NCBI GenBank assembly: GCA_902796505.1
Contig: CADBPA010000158.1
Coordinates: 1-7,740 of the forward strand
Source: an uncultured Ruminococcus sp.
Lineage (GTDB): Bacteria; Bacillota; Clostridia; Oscillospirales; CAG-272
Reading direction: 5' to 3'
Length of the DNA: 7,740 nt
Of the stretch, positions 1-6,748 are shown piece by piece. The translations under genes were made by a program, and so were the position numbers. Numbering within the stretch: the first letter of the stretch is position 1; every line of letters starts with the position of its first letter. The notes below the pieces were generated by a model that saw nothing but the letters and a program-made list of their open reading frames with translations, did not search any database and had not been told where the DNA came from.

Positions 1-21
1 AACCTACAAGGAGACGCAACT

Positions 22-3000
22 ATGCCTTTTGGACTTCCCGATTATCACAAGGATCTGAAGAGCCTGCACGTCGGTTGTGAGAAACCGCGCGCCTATTTCA
101 TCCCCTACAAAAACGAGGCGGAGGCGAAGGGAGATCTGCGCGATCGCTCGTCCTTCTTCCGCACCCTTTCGGGCAGCTGGGATTTTCGCTTCTACCCCTC
201 GGTCACCGAGATCCCCGACGACGTTGCCGTGATGGATATGAGCGGCGCCGACAAGCTGGACGTTCCCTCGAACTGGCAGAACGCCCTCGGCCGCGGATAC
301 GACACGCCGAACTATACCAATATCAACTACCCCTACCCTTACGATCCGCCGCATATTCCCGAAGTCAACCCGGCGGGCGTTTATTCCCGGCGCTTTTCGC
401 TGAAGGAGAGCGAGCTTGCCGGCAAGCGCGTCCTGCTGAATTTCGAGGGCGTGGACTCCTGCTTCTATCTCTTCCTCAACGGAAAATTCGTCGGCTATTC
501 GCAGGTCAGCCACATGACGAGCGAGTTCGACGCGACGAAGTTTCTGCACGCCGGAGAGAACGAGATCCGCGTCGTCGTTCTCAAATGGTGCGACGGCTCG
601 TATCTTGAGGATCAGGATATGTTCCGCGCCTCCGGCATCTTCCGCGAGGTCTACCTGCTTCTGCGCGACGAGCGCGCGATCGAGGATATCTTCGTCCGCT
701 GCGCGCTGAACGAAGACTTTACCGAGGCGGTCTTTTCCGCTGAGATCCGCACGAGCGGAAGTCTTCCGGTCAGAGCCCTGCTGAAAGCGCCGGACGGGAA
801 GCTGCTCTCGGAGGCTTCCGCGACGATCGACGGCGAGGGCGTGCTGCGTTTTCCGCCGGTGAAGTCTCCGGCGCTTTGGTCGGATGAGATCCCGTCGCTC
901 TACACGGTGGAGCTTTTCGCCGGGGAGGAATACATCCCGGTCGAGACCGGAGCGCGCAGGATCGAGGTCAGAAACAAGGTCATCTATATCAACGGCAAAA
1001 AGGTGAAGGCGAAGGGCGTCAACCGCCACGACAGCCATCCGATCCTCGGCCACGCGACGCCGATGGAGCATATGCTGCGCGATCTGATGATCCTAAAGCG
1101 CCACAACGTCAATATGATCCGCACGAGCCACTATCCGAACGATCCGCGCTTCCCCGCGCTCTGCGACCGCTTCGGTATCTATCTCTGCGACGAAGCGGAC
1201 CTCGAATGCCACGGCTGCTGGGACATCAACTCGGATCATGCCCCCCTGACCACCTCGCCCGATTGGGAGGCCGCCTATCTCGACCGCGCCGAGCGGATGC
1301 TGGAGCGCGATAAGAACCATCCCTCGATCATCTTCTGGTCGGTCGGAAACGAATCCGGCGCCGGCGTCAACCACCGCAAAATGATCGAGTATTTCAAGAG
1401 AAGAGACGGCTCGCGGCTGGTGCATGCCGAGGACGAATCCCGCCGCGTGAACAATATCGTGCGCGAGATCGAGCAGGGCAGGACCGACCACCGCCCGATC
1501 GAATACTACGAGGACTACATGGACGTGGAAAGCCGGATGTATCCCTCGATCGCGGACATCCGCAAATACTATATTGAAGACAAACGCATCCAAAAGCCGC
1601 TCTTCCTCTGCGAATACTGCCACGCGATGGGCAACGGCCCCGGCGATCTTTCGCTCTACTGGGATCTGATCTACAAGCACGACGAGCTGTTCGGCGGATG
1701 CGTCTGGGAATTTCTCGACCACTCGGTCGCCGTCGGCGAGAATATCTACGCCGATCCGCACTACACCTACGGCGGCGATTTCGGCGACTATCCGCACGAC
1801 CACTGCTTCTGCGTGGACGGCCTCGTCTATCCCGACCGCAAGCCGCACACCGGTCTGCTCGAACTCAAGCAGGCGATCAAGCCCTTCGCGGCGAGCTATG
1901 AAAAGGGCAAGCTGAAGATCAAGAGCCTGCGCTACTTTAGCGATCTCTCCGATCTCTCGCTCTGCTACACGGTGGAGCAGAACGGCAGAGTCATCCTCTC
2001 CCGCGCGATCGGCGCGCTGAATCTCAAGCCGCAGGCGAGCAGGACCTTCCCGATTTTCGACGGGGAGGAGCCGCAGGGCGGCGTGATCACGCTGAACGTC
2101 TCGGTCCGCCAGAACGTCGAAACGCCTTGGGCGCCGATCGGCCACGAGGTCGGCTCGGCACAGTTCATCCTCTCGGACAGCCTCAAAAACAGCCCGAAAG
2201 CGCCGCACGGGGCGTCGCTCTCGGAAGAAAAGAACGCCTACGCCGTCAGATTCGGCGAGACGGTCGTCAGAGTCTCGAAGGTCACGGGTCTCATCGAAAG
2301 CCTCGTCACGAACGGCAGAGAAACGCTCGCCGCCCCCGTCACCCCGACGATCTGGCGCGCCCCGACCGACAACGACCGCAACGTCCGCCTCAAATGGGAA
2401 AGCGAGGAGATCGACCGCGCCGAGGTCTACTGCTGCGGCGTCTGCGCGGAGCAGAAAGACGACCGCGCCGTGATCACAGCCGAGCTGACGCTCGCCGCAA
2501 GATCGAAAGCACCCTTCCTGCGCATGAAGGTCTCGTACACGATGGCGGAGGACTTCGGGCTGCAGATCGCCGTCCACGCCGACGTCCGCGAAAATCTCAC
2601 CTACCTGCCGCGCTTCGGCTTCGCCTTCCGCCTGCCGGAAGGATTTGAGGATATCCGCTACTTCGGCTACGGTCCTTACGAAAGCTATCAGGACAAACGC
2701 CTCGCCTCCCGCCTCTCCTTCTTCCGCACCACCGCGACCGAGAACTTCGAGTCCTACGTCCGCCCGCAGGAGAACAGCGCGCACGACGACTGCCGCTTTG
2801 CCGATATTGCGACGACATCCGGCCACGGCCTCTTCTTCGCCGCCGACCGCTTCTCGCTCTCGGCGTCTCACTTCTCGCCGGCATATCTGACGAAATTCGA
2901 CCACCGCCATCTGCTCGTTCCCGAACGCGAGACGACCGTCATCATCGATTACCGCAACAGCGGCATCGGATCGAACTCCTGCGGCCCCGAACTCGAACCG

Positions 3001-3099
3001 CCCTACCGCATCTCGGAAAAGGCGATCGATTTCGCCTTCCGCGTACTTCCGGTCTTCCCCGGAAACGAAGATCCGTTCCTTCTCTACGAAGGCAAATAA
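22..3099 (+). CDS. lacZ: GH2 beta-galactosidase, LacZ type, cytoplasmic, full length
   Basis: Predicted to hydrolyse terminal beta-D-galactosides such as lactose or galacto-oligosaccharides (EC 3.2.1.23). The 1025 residues match the length of E. coli LacZ (1024). Domains in order: jelly-roll sugar-binding domain (about 45-215, with VPSNWQ and DQDMFRASGIFREVYL), Ig-like domain (about 220-320), TIM barrel (about 325-620), a second Ig-like linker (about 635-720) and the C-terminal beta-sandwich (about 740-1020, with RAPTDND at 779-785, GPYESY from 884 and RPQEN from 914). The acid/base is E444 in GNESGAG and the nucleophile is E531 in CEYCHAMGN. E395 and H397 (ADLECHG) match the LacZ Mg ligands E416/H418, and Y507 (RMYP) probably matches Y503. 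There is no signal peptide, so the enzyme is cytoplasmic. The ATG at 22 has AAGGAG at 8-13 with an 8-nt spacer. It is the first visible gene of a unit with the GH27 gene 51 nt downstream. EbgA-like naming is equally possible; the family is certain, the exact substrate is not. Confidence 0.96.
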   Translation: MPFGLPDYHKDLKSLHVGCEKPRAYFIPYKNEAEAKGDLRDRSSFFRTLSGSWDFRFYPSVTEIPDDVAVMDMSGADKLDVPSNWQNALGRGYDTPNYTNINYPYPYDPPHIPEVNPAGVYSRRFSLKESELAGKRVLLNFEGVDSCFYLFLNGKFVGYSQVSHMTSEFDATKFLHAGENEIRVVVLKWCDGSYLEDQDMFRASGIFREVYLLLRDERAIEDIFVRCALNEDFTEAVFSAEIRTSGSLPVRALLKAPDGKLLSEASATIDGEGVLRFPPVKSPALWSDEIPSLYTVELFAGEEYIPVETGARRIEVRNKVIYINGKKVKAKGVNRHDSHPILGHATPMEHMLRDLMILKRHNVNMIRTSHYPNDPRFPALCDRFGIYLCDEADLECHGCWDINSDHAPLTTSPDWEAAYLDRAERMLERDKNHPSIIFWSVGNESGAGVNHRKMIEYFKRRDGSRLVHAEDESRRVNNIVREIEQGRTDHRPIEYYEDYMDVESRMYPSIADIRKYYIEDKRIQKPLFLCEYCHAMGNGPGDLSLYWDLIYKHDELFGGCVWEFLDHSVAVGENIYADPHYTYGGDFGDYPHDHCFCVDGLVYPDRKPHTGLLELKQAIKPFAASYEKGKLKIKSLRYFSDLSDLSLCYTVEQNGRVILSRAIGALNLKPQASRTFPIFDGEEPQGGVITLNVSVRQNVETPWAPIGHEVGSAQFILSDSLKNSPKAPHGASLSEEKNAYAVRFGETVVRVSKVTGLIESLVTNGRETLAAPVTPTIWRAPTDNDRNVRLKWESEEIDRAEVYCCGVCAEQKDDRAVITAELTLAARSKAPFLRMKVSYTMAEDFGLQIAVHADVRENLTYLPRFGFAFRLPEGFEDIRYFGYGPYESYQDKRLASRLSFFRTTATENFESYVRPQENSAHDDCRFADIATTSGHGLFFAADRFSLSASHFSPAYLTKFDHRHLLVPERETTVIIDYRNSGIGSNSCGPELEPPYRISEKAIDFAFRVLPVFPGNEDPFLLYEGK

Positions 3100-3150
3100 C
3101 CCACTGTTTTCTAACAATTCTTTACAAATAAGAGAAAAGAGGACGCCATC

Positions 3151-4338
3151 ATGTTTAAAAATACCCCTGCCATGGGCTGGAACTCCTGGAACACTTTCGG
3201 CGCGAATATCAACGAAGAAGTCGTGCTGACCGCCGCCGAAAAGATGGTCGAGCTCGGACTGCCCGCCTACGGATACGAGTATATCGTCATCGACGACTGC
3301 TGGAGCCTGCGCGAGCGCGACGGGGACGGCCGGCTGGTCGCCGATCCCGAAAAGTTTCCGCACGGCATGAAATACGTCGCCGACAAAATTCACGCGCTCG
3401 GACTGAAATTCGGCATGTATTCCTGCGCCGGAACGCTGACCTGCGCGCAGTATCCCGGAAGCTACGAGCACGAATTCATCGACGCCGAGACCTTCGCCTC
3501 CTGGGGCGTGGACTATCTCAAATACGACTACTGCTTCCATTCGACCTCGACGCCCGGCCACCTCTCCTATAAGCGCATGGGCATCGCCCTCGCCAACTGC
3601 GGCAGGGATATTCTCTTCTCGAACTGCTCCTGGGGCGCCGACGACACGAAGATCTGGATCAAGGAGACCGGCGCGCACTCCTTCCGCTCGACCGGGGATA
3701 TTTTCGATTCCTGGAAATCGATCAAGGACCTCGCCCTCTCGCAGATGAAGGTGATGGAGTACAACGGCGTCGGCTGTTTCAACGATATGGATATGCTGGT
3801 CGTCGGTATGCACGGCTCCGGCAACGTCGGCAGGGGAGGCTGCACCCGTGACGAGTATTTCACGCATTTCGCGCTCTGGTGCATGATGTCCTCCACGCTG
3901 ATGATCGGCTGCGATTTCACCAGGATGACCGAGGAGGACAAAGCGATCCTCACCAACCGCGACCTCATCCGCATCAACCAGGACGGCAAAGGCTCTCAGC
4001 CCTTCTTCCTGCGCCGCATGGAGAAAAACGTCCGCCTCTCGAACGACGATCCGTATTTCTACAACAATTACCCGGAGGACGTCGTGATGCTCGCGAAATT
4101 CCTCGACGACGGAAAGATCGCGATCTCGATCACCAACTTCACCGACGGCAAAGCGAGCCTCTGGCAGGCGAATTTCAACACCGAATCGGTCGGCGTTCCG
4201 GAATCCTCCGGCCGGACGCTGAAAATGCGCAACGTCGAGACCGGGGAGGAGACGGTCGTGAAAAACGGCATCTTCCTCGAGCGGTTGCTGGAGCCGCATC
4301 AGACGAAGGTCTATATCGCCGAAGTCGTCAAAAAATAA
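3151..4338 (+). CDS. GH27 alpha-galactosidase / alpha-N-acetylgalactosaminidase family enzyme
   Basis: Retaining exo-glycosidase of family GH27 that removes terminal alpha-linked galactose or GalNAc. The 395 residues comprise an N-terminal TIM barrel (about 1-295, opening with MGWNSWNTFG) and a short C-terminal beta-sandwich (about 305-395). Visible pocket residues, compared with human GLA: D48/D49 (IDDCW; D92/D93), K124 and nucleophile D126 (YLKYDYC; K168/D170), R179 and acid/base D183 (RSTGD; R227/D231). The Asp pair argues against the GH27 beta-L-arabinopyranosidases. The specificity loop reads C159-S160-W161-G162-A163, so Ser and Ala replace the GLA residues E203 and L206; this is the alpha-NAGAL pattern, and the substrate is therefore undecided. 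C98 and C128 match the human C142-C172 disulfide pair, although no signal peptide is present and the protein should be cytoplasmic. Start: ATG at 3151 with an AGAGG-type site ending at 3142, 8 nt upstream. It is co-directional with the GH2 gene and no promoter is evident in the 51-nt gap. The gene ends in AAA-AAA-TAA. Confidence 0.94.
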   Translation: MFKNTPAMGWNSWNTFGANINEEVVLTAAEKMVELGLPAYGYEYIVIDDCWSLRERDGDGRLVADPEKFPHGMKYVADKIHALGLKFGMYSCAGTLTCAQYPGSYEHEFIDAETFASWGVDYLKYDYCFHSTSTPGHLSYKRMGIALANCGRDILFSNCSWGADDTKIWIKETGAHSFRSTGDIFDSWKSIKDLALSQMKVMEYNGVGCFNDMDMLVVGMHGSGNVGRGGCTRDEYFTHFALWCMMSSTLMIGCDFTRMTEEDKAILTNRDLIRINQDGKGSQPFFLRRMEKNVRLSNDDPYFYNNYPEDVVMLAKFLDDGKIAISITNFTDGKASLWQANFNTESVGVPESSGRTLKMRNVETGEETVVKNGIFLERLLEPHQTKVYIAEVVKK

Positions 4339-4377
4339 AAAACGCCGGGCTGTCTCTCACACGGAAAGACAGCCCGG
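4330..4377 (-). terminator. Strong hairpin with its U-tract on the minus strand
   Basis: CCGGGCTGTCT (4345-4355) pairs perfectly over 11 bp with AGACAGCCCGG (4367-4377) across an 11-nt loop. On the minus strand the stem is followed two bases later by T6-A-T6 (complement of 4330-4342), which is a textbook intrinsic terminator. On the plus strand no T-run follows; instead the ribosome site AAGGAG (4380-4385) of the next gene begins three bases after the stem. In the plus direction it is therefore unlikely to end transcription fully. It could protect the 3' end of the GH27 message, set a processing point or shape access to the small gene's ribosome site. No minus-strand gene that would need it is visible here. 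Structure certain, role inferred. Confidence 0.7.
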
Positions 4378-4390
4378 ATAAGGAGAAAGC

Positions 4391-4591
4391 ATGAGCCGGT
4401 GCGTGCGTTGCGAAAAAGAGCTGATCCCGCTCGATCTCGCCTTTTCCATGAAACTGATCGGCAGGCAGATCACGAAATATTACTGCCGCGAGTGCCTCAA
4501 AAAAGATTTTTCGCTGACCGACGAGGACCTCGCCCGGCTCAGAGCCCGCTTTCAGGCGGAGGGCTGCGCGCTCTTCCCCCCGGAGGATTGA
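4391..4591 (+). CDS. Small two-CxxC (zinc-ribbon-like) conserved hypothetical protein, 66 aa
   Basis: Function unknown. The 66 residues carry C4-x2-C7 and C32-x2-C35, a spacing that fits a single treble-clef or zinc-ribbon metal site, and a further Cys at C59 in the C-terminal GCALF motif. Between the knuckles is a basic stretch around KLIGRQITKYYC, and after the second is an acidic/basic amphipathic helix (about 43-57). From memory, short proteins with a first CxxC, a KLINR-like segment, a CxxCL and a terminal GC(T)LF recur as hypotheticals in Clostridia, so I regard this as a real conserved family member. No signal peptide or membrane segment is present. The ATG at 4391 has AAGGAG at 4380-4385 with a 5-nt spacer. 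It lies 52 nt after GH27, just past the 4345-4377 hairpin, and before the terminator at 4637-4662, so it is probably the last gene of the glycosidase unit, perhaps only by position. Nucleic-acid or protein binding is a guess from the metal site. Confidence 0.82.
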   Translation: MSRCVRCEKELIPLDLAFSMKLIGRQITKYYCRECLKKDFSLTDEDLARLRARFQAEGCALFPPED

Positions 4592-4615
4592 CGCGGCACG
4601 CCCGCCTTCCTCTTT

Positions 4616-4662
4616 CGCCGCGCAAAAAAGCGGCGCATCCCCTCTCCGCGAGGGGATTTTTT
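4616..4662 (+). terminator. Tandem hairpins with T-tract ending the left transcription unit
   Basis: The main terminator is ATCCCCTC (4637-4644) paired with GAGGGGAT (4650-4657) around a 5-nt loop, followed by a T-run through 4662. Just upstream a second stem, CGCCGC (4616-4621) with GCGGCG (4630-4635), closes an A-rich 8-nt loop. It lies 25 nt past the stop of the small Cys-protein gene and 12 nt before the -35 box of the next promoter, so it cleanly separates the two + strand units. Confidence 0.85.
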
Positions 4663-4673
4663 CGTCCGAAGGA

Positions 4674-4702
4674 TTGACAAATACGCAGGAAAACGGTATA
4701 AT
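4674..4702 (+). promoter_or_regulatory. Consensus sigma-A promoter for the lipoprotein/HAD unit
   Basis: TTGACA (4674-4679) and TATAAT (4697-4702) are both exact consensus matches separated by exactly 17 bp. Transcription should start near 4708-4711, which leaves a leader of about 55 nt before the ATG at 4764. The leader begins with a weak inverted repeat (TATCAT 4709-4714 / ATGATA 4728-4733, with CCC/GGG able to pair inside), which could form a 5' hairpin on the message. No clear operator is seen around the boxes. Together with the terminator directly upstream, this argues for independent, probably constitutive and strong expression. Confidence 0.9.
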
Positions 4703-4763
4703 ATAACATATCATCCCCACCGGGCAAATGATAAATCACAAAACGTGAAAGCGAGAAAAAGCC

Positions 4764-5528
4764 ATGAAAAGCACAAGAATCCTTTCCCTGCTCCTCTGCC
4801 TTGCCCTGCTCGCGGCGGCGGTCTTTACCCTCGGCGCCTGCAACCTCGACGATCTTGAGATCACCGGCGAGGGCAAATACGAATTCACGGCGGACGGCAA
4901 GCAGGACAGCGTCGATCTTCTGATCAGCTTCTTTGACGGAACCGTTCAGAACGTCGAAGAGGGCGAGGTCGCCGAAGAGGTGAACTTCGTCGTCACGATG
5001 AAGAAGGACGGCGCCGTATACGCTACGGAAACGGTTGACGGTGAAAAAGAATGCATCAGGATGACGAATGGTTACGAGAGCGATACCTACTCGCTTTTCA
5101 AACGGGGAGAGGAGTATATCGTCGCCTGGGAAACCGGCGAAACGAAACTCTATTCGACCAAAAAGGACGCCTACGACGCCTCGCGTTTCTCGTTTCTGAA
5201 CGCGCTGCGCGCCATGAACGAGCTTGTCGAAACAGAAGGTGCGACCTTTCAGTGCGTCTCGGTCATGGAAGACTCCGACTACGTCACCAAGGACGTGCAG
5301 GAAACGCACAGCACCGCCGAGCTGGACTTTGATTATAACTCGGAAAAAGACGTCGTTCATATCCATGCGACCGCCGAGAACGGTCTCGTTCAGAATTGCA
5401 CGATCACCAGAACGTTGAACGGAGTAAAGCACATCACCGAATTGACCTTCGTCTACGGAAACGCCTCCGTAACCGTTCCGGACATCACCGACTGGCAGCC
5501 GATCGACGCCGGCGTCGATATCGAATAA
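4764..5528 (+). CDS. Uncharacterised acidic surface lipoprotein, 254 aa
   Basis: I do not recognise a named family. The N-terminus is a lipoprotein signal peptide: KSTR, a hydrophobic stretch (about 6-22), then the lipobox LGAC with the lipidated Cys at 26, so the mature protein should be anchored on the outer face of the cytoplasmic membrane. The mature part is strongly acidic and reads as alternating short beta-strands (for example NFVVTM, EEYIVAWE, TKLYSTK, HITELTFVYG) around one helical segment (about 141-155, containing NALRAMNELVE). It ends in a VPDITDW motif. This pattern resembles the half-barrel LolA/LppX-like lipoproteins of Gram-positives, but that is inference from strand pattern only. 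The ATG at 4764 fits the signal peptide, although the ribosome site is weak (GCGAG-A5 just upstream). It is first in a two-gene unit behind a consensus promoter, with the HAD lipoprotein 29 nt downstream, suggesting a shared extracytoplasmic role. Confidence 0.88.
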   Translation: MKSTRILSLLLCLALLAAAVFTLGACNLDDLEITGEGKYEFTADGKQDSVDLLISFFDGTVQNVEEGEVAEEVNFVVTMKKDGAVYATETVDGEKECIRMTNGYESDTYSLFKRGEEYIVAWETGETKLYSTKKDAYDASRFSFLNALRAMNELVETEGATFQCVSVMEDSDYVTKDVQETHSTAELDFDYNSEKDVVHIHATAENGLVQNCTITRTLNGVKHITELTFVYGNASVTVPDITDWQPIDAGVDIE

Positions 5529-5557
5529 GATCCAATCAACTGAAGGAAAACAATACG

Positions 5558-6634
5558 ATGAAAAGAAATAAGAATTCCTTTCTTCGCGCCGTCGCGGCAG
5601 TTCTGCTCTGCCTCCTGCTCGTCGGCGTTCTCGCCGGCTGCGGCGCGGATACGAAAAAGACCTCCGGCAAAGAGGCGCTCACCCTCTGGTCGGACGACGC
5701 AAAAGCCAAAAACGAGCTGATCTCCTTCGTCGAAAACGCGACGAAAGAGGGCGGCGAGGGATACATCCCGGTCGATCGCCGGATCGCCGTTTTCGATCTC
5801 GACGGAACGCTCTTCTGCGAGACCGATCCGAACTACTTCGATTACTGTCTGCTCAAATACCGCGTGCTGGACGATCCCGAATACAAGGATATCGCCTCGG
5901 AGTTTGAGCGCGAGGTCGCGCAAAAGATCAAGGAGCAGAACGAGAACGGAACCTCCTACTCCGGTCTCGAAGTGGATCACGGAAAAGCCGTCGCTTCCGC
6001 CTTTCGCGGCATGACGGTCGCCGAATTCAACGAATACGTCCAGCAGTTCAAAAAGCAGCAGATGCCGGGCTACGACGGCATGACGCGCGGCGAGGGCTTC
6101 TATCGCCCGATGCTTCAGGTGCTCGATTATCTGAAGGCGAACGACTTCACCGTCTATATCGTCAGCGGCACCGACCGCCTGATCGTCCGCGGCATCTGCT
6201 ATAACAGCCCGATCGATCTTCCCCCGCGGCAGATCATCGGCTCGGACGAGACCATCGTCTCCTCCGGACAGGGCGACGTTCCCGGTCTGAATTACACCTT
6301 CAAGGACGGCGAGGACCTCATCCTCGGCGGCGATTTTATCATCAAGAATCTGAAGATGAACAAGGTCTCGGTCATCATGCAGGAGATCGGCGTTCAGCCG
6401 GTCCTCTCCTTCGGCAACAGCACCGGCGACGCTTCGATGGCGGAATTCGTCACGAGCAAGAATCCCTATCCGAGCCGCGCCTTTATGCTCTGCTGCGACG
6501 ATCTCGTCCGCGAGAACGGAAACGAGGCCAAGGCGGACAAGATGTTCTCGCTCTGCGAGGAATTCGATTGGGTGCCGATCTCGATGAAGAACGATTGGAC
6601 GACCATCTACGGCGACGGCGTGACGAGAAAATAA
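5558..6634 (+). CDS. Lipoprotein-anchored HAD-superfamily phosphatase (SerB-like, PF12710 type)
   Basis: Predicted Mg-dependent phosphomonoesterase displayed outside the membrane; substrate unknown. Of 358 residues, 1-28 form a lipoprotein signal (basic KRNKN, hydrophobic core 8-25, lipobox LAGC with Cys28). HAD motifs are all present: motif I DLDGT with nucleophile D80 and acid/base D82, motif II S203 in VSGTD, a motif III Lys probably K269 (alternatives K263, K266), and motif IV GNSTGD with D291. The roughly 100 residues between motifs I and II are helical (including MTVAEFNEYV), as in the C1 cap of phosphoserine-phosphatase-like HADs. The conserved-looking lead-in LTLWSDDA (41-48) and the C-terminal YGDGVTRK also occur, from memory, in similar secreted HADs of gut bacteria. 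The start at 5558 is chosen because AAGGA (5543-5547) precedes it and it yields the signal peptide; the frame is open further left to 5396 but that extension overlaps the upstream lipoprotein gene and is Arg-rich nonsense. It forms a unit with that gene. Confidence 0.92.
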   Translation: MKRNKNSFLRAVAAVLLCLLLVGVLAGCGADTKKTSGKEALTLWSDDAKAKNELISFVENATKEGGEGYIPVDRRIAVFDLDGTLFCETDPNYFDYCLLKYRVLDDPEYKDIASEFEREVAQKIKEQNENGTSYSGLEVDHGKAVASAFRGMTVAEFNEYVQQFKKQQMPGYDGMTRGEGFYRPMLQVLDYLKANDFTVYIVSGTDRLIVRGICYNSPIDLPPRQIIGSDETIVSSGQGDVPGLNYTFKDGEDLILGGDFIIKNLKMNKVSVIMQEIGVQPVLSFGNSTGDASMAEFVTSKNPYPSRAFMLCCDDLVRENGNEAKADKMFSLCEEFDWVPISMKNDWTTIYGDGVTRK

Positions 6635-6654
6635 ACCGCGCAAAGGAAGAATAT

Positions 6655-6691
6655 AAAACCGGCCGGGAGCGCTTTTGCCGCTCCCGGCTTT
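6655..6691. terminator. Bidirectional intrinsic terminator in the convergent gap
   Basis: GCCGGGAGCG (6662-6671) pairs perfectly with CGCTCCCGGC (6679-6688), giving 10 bp around a 7-nt loop. The plus strand continues with TTT and then mixed bases, a weak U-tract that would end the HAD transcript 27 nt past its stop. On the minus strand the stem is followed after CGG by TTTT and ATAT, so it can also act on transcripts arriving from the antiporter gene. Confidence 0.82.
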
Positions 6692-6703
6692 CGTGATCTT
6701 CGG

Positions 6704-6737
6704 AAAAAAACAAGGCCCGCCGGGGAGGCGGACCCTG
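6704..6737 (-). terminator. Minus-strand terminator downstream of the antiporter gene
   Basis: Read on the minus strand, CAGGGTCCGCC (6737-6727) pairs with GGCGGGCCTTG (6721-6711) over 11 positions including two G-T wobbles, with the 5-nt loop TCCCC, followed directly by seven T residues (complement of 6704-6710). It begins 28 nt past the antiporter stop codon and is the best terminator for that gene. Confidence 0.88.
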
Positions 6738-6748
6738 CAATCGTCGGC

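Noticed and set aside
4..1071. Minus-strand open frame opposite the GH2 N-terminal half
   Set aside because: Same codon-bias artefact; no domain, and the GH2 reading frame is clearly the real one.
3100..3150. A separate promoter for the GH27 gene in the 51-nt gap
   Set aside because: The gap is AT-richer than the genes but I find no -35/-10 pair at acceptable spacing; co-transcription with the GH2 gene is simpler.
1093..4299. A 1068-codon minus-strand open frame spanning both glycosidase genes
   Set aside because: It is codon-aligned with the plus-strand genes and is a by-product of their avoiding TTA/CTA/TCA. Its translation is Arg/Asp/Val-rich with no recognisable domain, and the plus-strand products have full catalytic motifs.
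4728..4748. Six-codon upstream reading frame (ATG to TGA) in the leader of the 4764 lipoprotein gene
   Set aside because: No ribosome site precedes it and it has no regulatory-leader features such as repeated rare codons; chance is the simpler explanation.
4736..4748. Small inverted repeat TCAC-N5-GTGA as an operator
   Set aside because: Only four base pairs per arm, downstream of the promoter and without a second copy or a regulator gene nearby.
5396..5557. Possible 54-residue N-terminal extension of the HAD protein
   Set aside because: It overlaps the end of the upstream lipoprotein gene, is Arg/His-rich, and would bury the signal peptide. The ATG at 5558 has AAGGA upstream and gives a proper lipobox.
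5453..6643. Minus-strand 396-codon open frame opposite the HAD gene
   Set aside because: Codon-aligned shadow of a gene with intact HAD motifs and a lipoprotein signal; low-complexity charged translation.
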